Part shown: positions 1 through 8,575 of the stretch, one piece after another | Position numbering within the stretch: position 1 is the stretch's first letter | Layout of the letters: each line of letters opens with the position of its first letter | Assembly: GCA_039584255.1 (NCBI GenBank) | Contig: JBDGYE010000009.1 | Span: 5,138-69,137, forward strand | Length of the DNA: 64,000 nucleotides | Origin: JBDGYE01 sp039584255 | GTDB taxonomy: Bacteria > Gemmatimonadota > Gemmatimonadetes > Palauibacterales > Palauibacteraceae | Direction: 5' to 3' | The notes under the pieces: model-generated | Databases searched by the model: none | What the model saw: the letters and a program-made list of their open reading frames with translations, nothing else | Told to the model about the DNA's origin: nothing | Made by a program: the position numbers and the translations under genes

Positions 1-2
1 CC

Positions 3-707
3 GTGCCCCTGAGACACCGGCTGCTGTTGTTCGACATCGACGGAACGCTAGTGAACACCCTGGGCGCAGGCCGATCCGCCATCTTCACGGCGATGACGGA
101 GGTCTATGGCGAGACCGGACCGATCGACGGCTTCCGCTTTCACGGGAAGACGGACCCGGCCATAGTGCGGGGACTCCTGCGGGCCGCAGGCCACGGCGAC
201 ACCTGGATCGAGCGGGGCTTCGACCGCCTCTGGGAACGTTATTACGAGGAGCTCGAGAACGAGCTCGCTGCTCGCGACGGCCGGGTTTTCACCTACCCGG
301 GCGTCACAGACCTCTTGGAGCGCCTCGGCTCCGACGATCGTTTCTGCCTCGGCCTCGTAACGGGCAACATGGAGCGCGGCGCCTGGCAGAAGTTGCGGGC
401 GTGCGGACTCGACGACCATTTCGGCTTCGGTGCCTTCGGCTCCGATTCAGAGCACCGCGAGGATCTGCCGCCTCTCGCTCGAGACAGGGCGGAGGCCAGC
501 CTGGGAAGGTCTTTCGTGCTCGGGGAGGCCATCGTCGTGGGCGACACCCCCGAGGACATCAACTGCGCGAGGGTAAGCGGAGCCCGGGTCCTGGCGGTGG
601 CTACGGGGCGCAACTCGATCGACGAGTTGGCCGAGCACAATCCCGATGCGGTCGTCTCCGATCTGTCGGACACGAACCTCGTGATGCGGATACTCTCAGA
701 TGACTAG
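3..707 (+). CDS. HAD-superfamily phosphatase (phosphoglycolate-phosphatase-like)
   Basis: 234 residues from a GTG at the very edge of the window, so a slightly earlier start cannot be excluded. Haloacid dehalogenase motifs are all visible: DIDGT with nucleophile D11 and acid/base D13, T120 in the LVTGN strand as motif II, and GDTPEDI (D181, D185) as motif IV binding Mg2+. A helical cap (about residues 20-85) sits between motifs I and II, as in the Gph/PGMB subfamily. It probably removes phosphate from a small cytosolic metabolite, with phosphoglycolate the usual guess; the substrate cannot be read from sequence. Its last 8 bases overlap the start of the next gene, so the two are probably co-translated. 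Confidence 0.8.
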   Translation: MPLRHRLLLFDIDGTLVNTLGAGRSAIFTAMTEVYGETGPIDGFRFHGKTDPAIVRGLLRAAGHGDTWIERGFDRLWERYYEELENELAARDGRVFTYPGVTDLLERLGSDDRFCLGLVTGNMERGAWQKLRACGLDDHFGFGAFGSDSEHREDLPPLARDRAEASLGRSFVLGEAIVVGDTPEDINCARVSGARVLAVATGRNSIDELAEHNPDAVVSDLSDTNLVMRILSDD

Positions 708-2106
708 CGGCTCCGTCATCCTGGACGTGTTCGTGGAAGGCCTCGGGGTCCGCCGTGACGCTCGACTCACCCTGACTACGACCTCCATCCTGTGCGACGA
801 GATCTCCGTTCCGTACGGAGACGTGTTCTGGCTCTCCCGGCGTGCGGGAATGCTCATGGTCTTCGCCGGGTGGGTGACGCTGGCGGTGAAAGGCTCATCA
901 CAGGAGCTCGATCGGCTCTACCAGCAGATGACGACTAGTGTCGACGTGACAGAGCTCCGGCGCAGCATCGTTCGCCAGCTCGGCCACGAGGTCGTTCTCT
1001 TTACGGGAGGCTGCGCGGCCAACGGGACCATCGGCGGCCGGAAGGTCGGTGGCCTCTTCGTGGCGGCGGCGACGCGTCGCGCGCTCTACTTACTGTCGGG
1101 AGGACGGCAGCTCTCGGTCGAGTGGCCCGCCCGGGCCGCGCGCAGAAGGCCCGCGCGCAGCGCCGATCGGGGCGACCACGACTCGGACTATCTGGCTGTT
1201 TCGCGTGGTGATACGTCTCTGACCGTTCGCTACCTGTTTCCCGAGGAGTTGGGAGCGGTCCTGTTCGCGGCCTCCAAGCAGCCGCAAGAGCCGGCCGTCG
1301 GAAGGCCGCTGGAGCTGTTCAGCCGACGAGAGGTGTCGCCGCCGACTCCGGCCGACCTGCCAGAGTTCTCTCTCGCCGCCGGCTCGCTACAGGAAGTGGC
1401 CGAGCGCGCGGCGGCCAACGTCCCCGGTGAGCTGTGCGCCCAGGCTTTGCTCGAGCCCTATTACTTCGAGACCCACTTTCTCGAGCTGGGCGAGATCGCC
1501 CTGGGCCCGCTGCTGCTGAGGAAGTCGGCGGCCTCCAGTGCCGACAGTCTGCACAGGGCCGTCAAGGCGATGAACGCCGGCGGCTTGCAGGACGACACGC
1601 GGGCTGCGGTGGCCACCGCCTCCGACCGCATGCTGGCCGCGTACGACGCCGAGCTGAAGCGGCTGCTGGCTCTCAAACGGGTTGCACCTCGACAGGAGAA
1701 GGAGTTCCAGATCCCGCCGGTGGAGCGTGCGGCCCTGGCCGCTCGCATGCAGGCGCCGTTCGACCGGCTGTGGGGACGCTTCGAGGGACTGGCGGAGCAG
1801 GAGACCGAGCTCATCCGACGGCTGGCCACACTCGATGCCGGCCCGCCCGATGAGGATGACACCGAGGTAAGGGAGGCGGCGGAGGAATGGCGCGCGACTC
1901 TAAGCCGGCTGGACAGCGGCTACGACGGGGCGTGGCGCGAGCTGGTGGAGGAGATCGAGCGGAGCTGGTCCACGGAGCTGCTGCCGCGACTCACCCACAT
2001 CAATGAGGCTGAGCGACGCCGCGTGCCTGAGTGGGTCCAACTCGCGGCCCTAGCCTTCATGACCCTTCTGCTGGCGGCGGCGCTCGTATTCGTGGTGTTC
2101 GGCTGA
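700..2106 (+). CDS. Tail-anchored membrane protein of unknown function
   Basis: 468 residues; I do not recognise the family. The N-terminal 75 residues are rich in short beta strands and could be a PH-like domain (weak guess). Residues about 215-440 are mostly alpha-helical and charged, with coiled-coil character near 330-420. The chain ends in one hydrophobic segment of about 20 residues directly at the C terminus (VQLAALAFMTLLLAAALVFV), with no signal peptide, so the bulk should face the cytoplasm with a C-terminal anchor. The ATG lies within the end of the HAD phosphatase gene (8-base overlap), suggesting translational coupling. Confidence 0.6.
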   Translation: MTSGSVILDVFVEGLGVRRDARLTLTTTSILCDEISVPYGDVFWLSRRAGMLMVFAGWVTLAVKGSSQELDRLYQQMTTSVDVTELRRSIVRQLGHEVVLFTGGCAANGTIGGRKVGGLFVAAATRRALYLLSGGRQLSVEWPARAARRRPARSADRGDHDSDYLAVSRGDTSLTVRYLFPEELGAVLFAASKQPQEPAVGRPLELFSRREVSPPTPADLPEFSLAAGSLQEVAERAAANVPGELCAQALLEPYYFETHFLELGEIALGPLLLRKSAASSADSLHRAVKAMNAGGLQDDTRAAVATASDRMLAAYDAELKRLLALKRVAPRQEKEFQIPPVERAALAARMQAPFDRLWGRFEGLAEQETELIRRLATLDAGPPDEDDTEVREAAEEWRATLSRLDSGYDGAWRELVEEIERSWSTELLPRLTHINEAERRRVPEWVQLAALAFMTLLLAAALVFVVFG

Positions 2107-2223
2107 TTCGCGCGGGGTGGGGGTCGTCGACTCGCGCCGGCCCCCCCGGACGCTATGTTGGGGAGCCTTTCCCGATCCGGGGGTAAGACGGCTCGTAACG
2201 CAGGCGACTCAAGGAGATGGATT

Positions 2224-2973
2224 TTGGCGACGAAGAACGTGCAATCCGCCGGCCGGGCAAGCGCCGGCGGCAGGAAAGGCGGAGACGGTAAGGGCGGACA
2301 CCGATTCCTGCTGGCCGTCGCCGCCGTGGCGGTCGCAGGCATCGTCGGCATCCTGGTGGCCCGTGGCTCGGGCGGCGAGTCCGAGGCACCGGTGCTGAGC
2401 GTTGCCGAGACCACGGCCGTCGAGGCCGATCCCGCGGCAGGGAAGGCCATCGGGCCGGAGGACGCTTCGATAGTGATCATGGAGTTCTCGGATTACCTGT
2501 GCCCGCACTGCCGGACCTTCAACTCGCTCACGGGCAAGCTACTCCGGCAGAACTACGCGCAGGATGGCGGACCTCTTCGCTGGGTCTCCTATGAGTTCCC
2601 GCTTTGGCCGGAGTCGGTGCTTCCGGCGCTGGCAGCCAGGTGCGCGGACGAGCAGGGAAGATACTGGGACTTTCACGATCTGCTGTTCGCCCGTGTCGAT
2701 AGCTGGCGGAGCGAGCGTGCGCCAACCCGGAAGTTCGCTGGCTATGCTCGCGACCTGGGGCTGGACGGAGACACGTTCGACGCGTGCATGGCGGAGCAGA
2801 GAACGATGTCGAGCCTGATGGCCTCACGCAAATACGGCGAACAGCTGGGCGTCGGTTCGACGCCGACGCTCTTCGTGGACGGTGAGCTCCTGCCCCACGG
2901 CGAAGCGTACGGTTACGAGAACCTCGAGCGGGCGATCCTCGCCGCCGCGGAGGGAGGCGGGTCAGCCGAGTAG
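2224..2973 (+). CDS. DsbA-family thioredoxin-fold disulfide oxidoreductase, membrane-anchored
   Basis: I start it at the TTG at 2224, preceded by AAGGAG at 2211-2216 with 7 bases between; an in-frame ATG at 2155 lacks such a site. The 249-residue product has a basic N terminus, one membrane segment (about 28-46), a linker, then a thioredoxin fold with active site C93-P-H-C96 and a cis-proline loop GSTPT. The helical insertion between them is typical of DsbA/DsbG-like proteins (Thioredoxin_4 type). It should act outside the inner membrane, making or isomerising disulfides. The next gene, 3 bases downstream, is a VKOR homologue, the known re-oxidising partner of DsbA-like proteins in bacteria that lack DsbB. 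Confidence 0.85.
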   Translation: MATKNVQSAGRASAGGRKGGDGKGGHRFLLAVAAVAVAGIVGILVARGSGGESEAPVLSVAETTAVEADPAAGKAIGPEDASIVIMEFSDYLCPHCRTFNSLTGKLLRQNYAQDGGPLRWVSYEFPLWPESVLPALAARCADEQGRYWDFHDLLFARVDSWRSERAPTRKFAGYARDLGLDGDTFDACMAEQRTMSSLMASRKYGEQLGVGSTPTLFVDGELLPHGEAYGYENLERAILAAAEGGGSAE

Positions 2974-2976
2974 CCG

Positions 2977-3429
2977 ATGCGCTACGACACCCGTCTGAGA
3001 GGAACAGTGCTTCTGGCTCTCGCCGGGCTCTTCGTGGCGCTGTACCTGCTTCTCTATCACATGGGTTTCTACGGTGCCTTGGTATGCGGCCCCGGTTCCT
3101 GTGACGTGGTTCAGGGATCGAAGTACGCACGTTTCCTGGGTCTTCCCGTCCCCGGCTGGGGAGTGGCCTGGTATGCCGGCGTCTTCACCCTGGGCCTGGC
3201 CGCGCTGCATCCGCGGTTCGAGGAGGAGCAGTGGCCCTACCGGCTGCTGTCGCTCGCCGCGACCGGTGGCCTCGCCTTCTCGGCCTATCTCACCGTGGTG
3301 GAGCTCTTCGTGCTCCGCGCCGTCTGCATGTGGTGCGTGATCAGCGCCGTCATCACGCTCCTGATCTTCGTTCTCCTCTCGCCGTGGCGAGCGCCCGGAT
3401 CGTACAGGGAGGTCGGGAGCCAGGCCTGA
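2977..3429 (+). CDS. Vitamin K epoxide reductase (VKOR) family protein
   Basis: 150 residues, four hydrophobic helices (about 9-30, 62-78, 88-110, 115-135). The active-site pair C117-M-W-C120 lies at the start of the last helix. A second, loop pair C37/C42 follows helix 1, matching the shuttle cysteines of VKOR. These membrane enzymes pass electrons from a periplasmic thioredoxin-fold partner to quinone, replacing DsbB. The immediately upstream DsbA-like gene is the obvious partner and the two form an operon closed by the hairpin at 3468-3498. The start is ATG at 2977, with no strong ribosome site, which fits coupled translation. Confidence 0.85.
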   Translation: MRYDTRLRGTVLLALAGLFVALYLLLYHMGFYGALVCGPGSCDVVQGSKYARFLGLPVPGWGVAWYAGVFTLGLAALHPRFEEEQWPYRLLSLAATGGLAFSAYLTVVELFVLRAVCMWCVISAVITLLIFVLLSPWRAPGSYREVGSQA

Positions 3430-3467
3430 GACGCCCGGCCTGCCGCTCTCGTTTGCCAGATGAAGAA

Positions 3468-3498
3468 GAGCGGCCGACCTTTCAGCGGTCGGCCGCTC
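3468..3498. terminator. Hairpin between converging VKOR and sigma-factor genes
   Basis: A perfect 12-base-pair stem (3468-3479 with 3487-3498) and a 7-base loop lie between the two convergent stops. No long T run follows on the plus strand; on the minus strand the flank reads TTCTTCATC. It probably serves as a bidirectional terminator. Confidence 0.7.
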
Positions 3499-3523
3499 CT
3501 AGTCCTGCGGGGTTTAGGCCAGC

Positions 3524-4387
3524 TTACGCGCTCGCGCGCCAGAATCCCTCGAGCGCCTCTCCGTGGTCGGAGTTCCGAAGCTTGTCGAAGGCCCGGTTGC
3601 GGATCTGCCGAATGCGCTCGCGGGTGACGCCCAGCAGCTCGCCGATCTGCTCGAGCGTCATCTCCTCACCGTCATCCAGGCCGTAATACAGCACCAGGAT
3701 CTTGCGCTCCCTCTCGGTGAGGTATTTCTCGAACATCCTCTCCAGGAACTCACGCCGCGCCTGGGACTCGACGTCGACTTCGATGTCAGCCTCATCGGCG
3801 CCGGAGAACCGCTCCCCGAACGAAGCGCTGTCGCGATCCGACTTGTCCAGCGGCGCATCGAGACTGAGCTCCGCGGAGGCGACCCGGCGAAGCGCCCGGA
3901 CCGTCTCGACCGGCTCCTTCATCTCCTCGGCGATCTCCCTGTCTGTCGGAGAGCGCCCCAGCTTCTGCGTGAGCGCGGTCTCCGTCCGCGACAGCTTGAC
4001 CAGGTTTGAGTTCTGGTTCAGCGGGATGCGTACGGAGCGCGTCTGCTCGGCCAGCGCCTGAAGCACGGTCTGCCGGATCCACCAAACGGCGTAGGAGATG
4101 AACTTCACCCCCTTGTCTGGATCGAACTTCTTGACCGCCTTCAGCAGTCCCTCGTTCCCGATGCAGACCAGCTCCGCGAGGTTCAGCCCGCGGCCCTGGT
4201 ACTTCTTCACGTAAGAGATCACGAAGCGCAGGTTGGCCGTGACGAGGCGCTCGGCGGCGGATCGATCACCTGCGCGGGCCCGACGGGCTATCTCGCGCTC
4301 TTCTCCCGGATCCTCGATGAGCGGATACCGCTCCACGTCCTGGAGGTACTGGTCAAACGAGTCGAGAGCTCGTGCGTCGAAGAACAT
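3524..4387 (-). CDS. RNA polymerase sigma factor, sigma-70 family (RpoD/group 2 type)
   Basis: 287 residues from the ATG at 4387, which has GGGAGG just upstream; an alternative GTG at 4516 would add 43 low-complexity residues. Region 1.2 (DQYLQDVERYPL), region 2 (NLRFVISYVKKYQGRGL, then DPDKGVKFISYAVWWIRQ of 2.3-2.4), region 3 and region 4.2 (TLEQIGELLGVTRERIRQI) are all intact. It lacks region 1.1 and the non-conserved insertion of large RpoD proteins, so it resembles the short primary-like or RpoS-like sigma factors. It directs core polymerase to -35/-10 promoters; whether it is the housekeeping factor cannot be decided here. It converges on the VKOR operon. Confidence 0.92.
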   Translation of the reverse strand: MFFDARALDSFDQYLQDVERYPLIEDPGEEREIARRARAGDRSAAERLVTANLRFVISYVKKYQGRGLNLAELVCIGNEGLLKAVKKFDPDKGVKFISYAVWWIRQTVLQALAEQTRSVRIPLNQNSNLVKLSRTETALTQKLGRSPTDREIAEEMKEPVETVRALRRVASAELSLDAPLDKSDRDSASFGERFSGADEADIEVDVESQARREFLERMFEKYLTERERKILVLYYGLDDGEEMTLEQIGELLGVTRERIRQIRNRAFDKLRNSDHGEALEGFWRASA

Positions 4388-4610
4388 TTCCCTCCCGTCG
4401 GACACGCTATCGAGATGAAAAGAGCGAGCCGGCGGCGCGTTCTGATCCCGCACCTGCCGACCCGCCCGCATGCCTACAGCGCGTTCCGTGTTTCTTCCTC
4501 GGGTCACCCGGGTCACTCCGCGTGCTCCATCTCACCAAGGTAAGACTCCTGCGGTGAGGCCCGGAAGCCTCCAAGCGAGCCTCATACCTGTCTGTTCAGG
4601 GAATGTTCCC

Positions 4611-5222
4611 TCACTCCCTGAGAGCCTCCTTGAGCCAGCGTTGGTTCTCCGGCGAGAGCCACTCGCTCTCCCCGGAATCCGTCGCCGGAGGACCGGCGGC
4701 GTCTTCGGCATCCAGCCTGAGCTCCGGGCCGGTCTCAGCGCGCTCACCCGCACCCGCGGTAGCCCACTTGCGCAGGCGCCCCCTCAGAATGGCGGCTCCA
4801 AGAAGCAGCGCCACCAGCGGAAGAAGGTAGACCACCAGGTTGATGCCCTGCGCCGGGGGCTTGAGGAGAATCCACTCTCCATAGCGGCTGACGAAGTATG
4901 CCTTTACCTCCTCCGGCGTCTCTCCCGCGGCCAGGCGTTCACGGACCACATCCTGCATCTCACGCGAGAGCTCCGCGTTGGATTCCAACACCGACTGGTT
5001 GCGGCAGACTGGACAGCGCAGCTCCGCCGCTACTTCCGCCGCCCGCGCGTCCAATTCAGCTGCTGCCGGATCCGTCAGCTCCGAGCGTGGACTCGCCGAG
5101 TCGGCTACCGATGGTTCCTCCGGAGTCACCTCCTGCGCCGGCGCCGTGACGCCCGACCAGAGGATCACCGCCACAGCCGCCAGACTTGCCGCAGGGGCAC
5201 TCGCACGCCCGTGCCGCCTCAC
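4611..5222 (-). CDS. ccmH: Cytochrome c maturation protein CcmH
   Basis: 203 residues. The GTG at 5222 overlaps the TGA of ccmG (GTGA), so translation is coupled; longer in-frame starts lie inside ccmG and are unlikely. An N-terminal hydrophobic segment (about 10-28) precedes the hallmark LRCPVC (C70, C73), which reduces apocytochrome c thiols before heme ligation. The conserved GETPEEVKAYFVSRYGEWIL follows, then a second membrane helix and an acidic cytoplasmic tail of about 50 residues ending WLKEALRE. There is no TPR region of the CcmI type here. It is the last gene of the ccm operon. Confidence 0.9.
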   Translation of the reverse strand: MRRHGRASAPAASLAAVAVILWSGVTAPAQEVTPEEPSVADSASPRSELTDPAAAELDARAAEVAAELRCPVCRNQSVLESNAELSREMQDVVRERLAAGETPEEVKAYFVSRYGEWILLKPPAQGINLVVYLLPLVALLLGAAILRGRLRKWATAGAGERAETGPELRLDAEDAAGPPATDSGESEWLSPENQRWLKEALRE

Positions 5223-5779
5223 AGGCCCGCCTCCGCAGATGCGGCGGTCGAAGGGATTGGGCCCGCGATCAGGGAGTCCATCATGGTCCTGACCAGCTGC
5301 CAATCCACCGGCCCGACCTTCTTGTATCCGATCTGGCCGTCCCTTCCAATAAAGAAGCTCTCCGGTACGCCGTAAACCCCGAAGTCGATCGCGGTTCGCT
5401 GCGATGGGTCCTTCAGGTGGAGCCAATCTCCTCCGAGTTGCGCGAGAAACCGCCGCGCGTTCGCCTCCGTGTCCTGATATATCACCCCGACGACGACTGC
5501 TTCGGAATCGTCATACGTGTCGTCGGCGAGCCTCAGCACCTCGTGCTCGGCACGGCACGGAATGCACCACGAAGCCCAGAAGTTGAGGAGAACGGCCTTC
5601 CCCTCCAGCTCCGCCATCGAGAGTGAGTCACCGCCAAGCGTTTCGAGCCTAAACGCCGGCGCCTCCATTCCCTCGAGTGGGGTGGGCAGTACGTAGGTGT
5701 CCCGCGTCAGTCCGAAGGTGAGCAGGCCCAGAATCGGGACCGCCACCAGCGGAAGCAGCCAGCGAAGTCTCCCCTTCAT
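5219..5779 (-). CDS. ccmG: Thiol:disulfide interchange protein CcmG/DsbE
   Basis: 186 residues with an N-terminal signal anchor (about 7-23) and a TlpA/CcmG-type thioredoxin fold. The active site is W-C72-I-P-C75 and the cis-proline lies in GVYGVPESF (P139), a CcmG signature. It keeps the CXXCH cysteines of apocytochrome c, or CcmH, reduced on the outer face of the membrane. GGAGGG lies a few bases before the ATG. Its stop overlaps the start of ccmH and ccmF ends 10 bases upstream. Confidence 0.92.
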   Translation of the reverse strand: MKGRLRWLLPLVAVPILGLLTFGLTRDTYVLPTPLEGMEAPAFRLETLGGDSLSMAELEGKAVLLNFWASWCIPCRAEHEVLRLADDTYDDSEAVVVGVIYQDTEANARRFLAQLGGDWLHLKDPSQRTAIDFGVYGVPESFFIGRDGQIGYKKVGPVDWQLVRTMMDSLIAGPIPSTAASAEAGL

Positions 5780-5789
5780 GCCGCCCTCC

Positions 5790-7817
5790 TCAGACGGTCA
5801 CCGCCTCTTCTTTCGGACTCGCCGCCTCCGTGGCAACTGCCGCGGCTGCCGGAACGAACTCAGGCCGTCGGCTCTTCCTCTGTGGTGCCACCGCGAGGAT
5901 CGCTCCCAGTGCCACTATCATCCCACCGATCCAGAGCCAGGGAACGGCCGGGTTGACGATCGCACGCACGGTGGCGTGCGCTCCCTCTTCGGCGTCGAAG
6001 GACATGAGTGTAAGGTACAGGTCTTCTTTGAGGCTGGACCGCACGGCCGGTGTGGCGATGGGCTGCTCGGAGTTCGGATAGTAGTTCATCCGCGGCTGCA
6101 TGGGCCCGAGCTCCTCACCTTCGTGAAAGACGGTCAAGGTGGCGCCAACGACAAACCGCTGCGGCTCCTCCCGTCCCCACACCTCGTCGAATCGGATGCC
6201 GTAGGCACCTAGCAGCATCGCCTCGCCGCTCCGAAGCGTCGCCTCGCGCTCGAATCGCCAGCTTCCGGAAATGGCCAGTGCTACGATGATGATCACGATC
6301 CCCGTGTGTACGATGTAGCCTCCGTAGCGACGGCTGTTTCTCGTGAGGATCTGTCCGAAGGCACGCACGGAGGACACGCCGGCGATGCGTCGGCGCGCCT
6401 GGACTCCCTTCCGGAACTCCTCGACGATCGTCGTCATGACGAAGCCGGCAAAGGCGAAGGTGAGCAGCGGGTAGACCCGGCGGACTCCCAGGAGCAGGCC
6501 GACGACCAGCACGATCGATCCGACCGCGGTCGGCAGCCAGAATGCTCCGCGAATCCTCTCCGCCGTCGTCCTTCGCCACGGCAGCGCGGGGCCGACTCCC
6601 ATGAGAAACAGGAGGAGGAGCCCCAGCGGAACGGTGACCATGTTGAAGTACGGTGGACCGACGCTGACCCGGTTGCCGTTCACCGCCTCTACGATCAGGG
6701 GGAACGTCGTCCCCAGAAGCACGGTGAACGTGAAGGCGACGAACACGAGGTTGTTGAGGATGAAGGAACTCTCCTTGGACACGACGGCGTCCAACGAGCC
6801 GGGTGCGTAAAGGCGATCAGAGCGCCACGCGATCAGCACCAGCGAGGCCACCATTACGATAGCGATGAAGGCCAGGAAGAGCGGGCCGATCACCCCCTCA
6901 GTGAAGGCGTGCACCGAGTCCAGGATTCCCGAGCGGGTGAGGAACGTCCCGAACAGGGTGAGCAGAAAGGTGCCTATGATCAGGCTCAGATTCCACGTCT
7001 TCAACATCCCGCGCCGTTCCTGCACCATCACCGAGTGGAGGAAAGCAGTGGCCGTCAGCCACGGCAGAAACGAGGCGTTCTCCACGGGATCCCAGGCCCA
7101 GTAGCCGCCCCATCCCAGCACCTCGTACGACCACCAGCCTCCGGCCAGGATCCCGACCGAGAGGAAGGCCCAGGGCGCCACCGTCCAGCGGCGCGTGGCG
7201 CGAATCCACTCCTCGTCCAGCTTCCCCGCGAGCAGGGCTCCGATGGCGAAGGAGAAGGGAACCGCGAGACCTACGTACCCCAGGTACAGCATCGGTGGGT
7301 GCAGCCCCATCAGTGGATGGTTCTGAAGCAGCGGATTGGGGCCCGGTCCGTTAGCTGGAACCGGGAACACCTCGCCGAAGGGGCTCGCGGCCGTGGCCAG
7401 GAGACCGAAGAAGAAGATTCCGACGATACCCATGACGCCTTCGGCGAACGGCACGAGTCGCGAGAGTGAGCGTCGGTTCACGAACGCGAACAGGGCGCCG
7501 TAACCGGCGAGGATCCATCCCCAGAACAGGATCGATCCCTCGAGACTGCTCCACAGGGATATCGCCGTGTAATAGAGCGGCGTCTCGCGGCTCCCGACCT
7601 TGGCCACGTATTCGACGCTGAAGTCATGGGTGAGGAGCGCGGTCTCCATGGCGGCGACCGCAACGGTCATCGCACCGAAGATGAAGTACGTCCCATACCG
7701 GGCCGCCCTGATCAGGGCCGGACGCCTGCTGAACCCCGCAACCACCCCGACTACGGCGACGGCCAGGGCTCCCAGGAGCGCCGCCGTGACGGCGGCACTT
7801 CCGATGATGTTCAGCAT
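5790..7817 (-). CDS. ccmF: Cytochrome c heme lyase subunit CcmF
   Basis: 675 residues with many membrane helices, the usual CcmF size. The tryptophan-rich WWD heme-handling segment (WWSYEVLGWGGYWAWDP) occupies about residues 228-244, and conserved histidines flank it. The large periplasmic domain near the C terminus precedes a last helix. It receives heme from CcmE and attaches it to the CXXCH of apocytochromes with CcmH. GAGG precedes the ATG by 5 bases and ccmE ends 7 bases before it. The gene sits in standard ccm order between ccmE and ccmG. Confidence 0.95.
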   Translation of the reverse strand: MLNIIGSAAVTAALLGALAVAVVGVVAGFSRRPALIRAARYGTYFIFGAMTVAVAAMETALLTHDFSVEYVAKVGSRETPLYYTAISLWSSLEGSILFWGWILAGYGALFAFVNRRSLSRLVPFAEGVMGIVGIFFFGLLATAASPFGEVFPVPANGPGPNPLLQNHPLMGLHPPMLYLGYVGLAVPFSFAIGALLAGKLDEEWIRATRRWTVAPWAFLSVGILAGGWWSYEVLGWGGYWAWDPVENASFLPWLTATAFLHSVMVQERRGMLKTWNLSLIIGTFLLTLFGTFLTRSGILDSVHAFTEGVIGPLFLAFIAIVMVASLVLIAWRSDRLYAPGSLDAVVSKESSFILNNLVFVAFTFTVLLGTTFPLIVEAVNGNRVSVGPPYFNMVTVPLGLLLLFLMGVGPALPWRRTTAERIRGAFWLPTAVGSIVLVVGLLLGVRRVYPLLTFAFAGFVMTTIVEEFRKGVQARRRIAGVSSVRAFGQILTRNSRRYGGYIVHTGIVIIIVALAISGSWRFEREATLRSGEAMLLGAYGIRFDEVWGREEPQRFVVGATLTVFHEGEELGPMQPRMNYYPNSEQPIATPAVRSSLKEDLYLTLMSFDAEEGAHATVRAIVNPAVPWLWIGGMIVALGAILAVAPQRKSRRPEFVPAAAAVATEAASPKEEAVTV

Positions 7818-7824
7818 CGGGGCC

Positions 7825-8277
7825 TCATGACGTGCCTTCGGGCTTCACAAGCGACTCGTACATCTCCTGCGGCGTGCGCTCGTCATGCGGCGGCTCGTAC
7901 TCGTTGGAGTGTTTCACCATCAGGTTGGTGGCCTCGAAGACTCCGTCCTCTCGGTACCGTCCCTCCACCACCACGCCGATTCCCTCCTTGAACATTGCCG
8001 GCGGTGCGCCGGTGCTCTTGACCTGCACCTCGCTCAGGCTGTCCTGTACGACGAAACGGAGGTCGAGCGTCTCGGCGTTCCACGAGCGGGAGCCGGGCTT
8101 CACCTGGCCTCCCAGGCGAAGGGGTTGATCCACTACGTCGGCGGCCCGCGCCTGCAGCTCGCTCGGGGTGAGGAAGTAAACCACGTTCTCGCTCAGGCCG
8201 CCCACGATCAGCACCGCGATCGCCGCGACGATGGCAACGATGCCGAGGCCGGCCCAGAGTTTCTTCGATCTTCCCAT
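7825..8277 (-). CDS. ccmE: Heme chaperone CcmE
   Basis: 150 residues with one N-terminal membrane anchor (about 8-28) and an OB-fold periplasmic domain. The covalent heme-binding site is visible as H123 in VKHSNEY, giving the conserved HxxxY (H123, Y127) after the LMVK strand. It picks up heme from CcmC and carries it to CcmF. I see no clear Shine-Dalgarno before the ATG. A 52-base gap separates it from the small CcmD-like gene. Confidence 0.93.
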   Translation of the reverse strand: MGRSKKLWAGLGIVAIVAAIAVLIVGGLSENVVYFLTPSELQARAADVVDQPLRLGGQVKPGSRSWNAETLDLRFVVQDSLSEVQVKSTGAPPAMFKEGIGVVVEGRYREDGVFEATNLMVKHSNEYEPPHDERTPQEMYESLVKPEGTS

Positions 8278-8329
8278 AAGAAGCCCAAACCTTGTCTCAC
8301 ATCCGGCAACTTCGTCCCGGATGATCGTG

Positions 8330-8575
8330 TCAACTTGTCCCAGGATCTCCCGGGCTCTTCTCCGGACCCTTTACTGCTCCGAACGCCGCCAGCGCCCGGT
8401 ACGTCAATTCACACCGCCGCCGCAGCCTGAACGTGTAGCCCAGCAGGACGGCCCAGGTGAGCCCGTAGCCCGCGACAACGAATCCCCGGTTGTCCATTCC
8501 CGTTCGGGTGGCGTACAGCCACAGCAGGATCAGGGCCACTGCAAGAACGGCGAAAACCAGCCGTGACTTAGCCAT
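8330..8575 (-). CDS. ccmD: Small membrane protein in the CcmD position (CcmD-like)
   Basis: 81 residues. The segment FVVAGYGLTWAVLLGYTFRLRRR resembles the aromatic/Tyr-Gly helix plus Arg cluster of CcmD, the small subunit that helps release holo-CcmE from the CcmABC complex. It differs from typical CcmD in an extra N-terminal hydrophobic helix (about 6-24). The ATG overlaps the end of ccmC by 8 bases. Identification rests mainly on position between ccmC and ccmE and on this short motif. Confidence 0.7.
   Translation of the reverse strand: MAKSRLVFAVLAVALILLWLYATRTGMDNRGFVVAGYGLTWAVLLGYTFRLRRRCELTYRALAAFGAVKGPEKSPGDPGTS

Noticed and set aside
6306..7469. Long plus-strand open frame opposite ccmF (387 codons)
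   Set aside because: Composition is dominated by Arg, Gln, Glu and Gly without hydrophobic core, and ccmF on the other strand is unmistakable.
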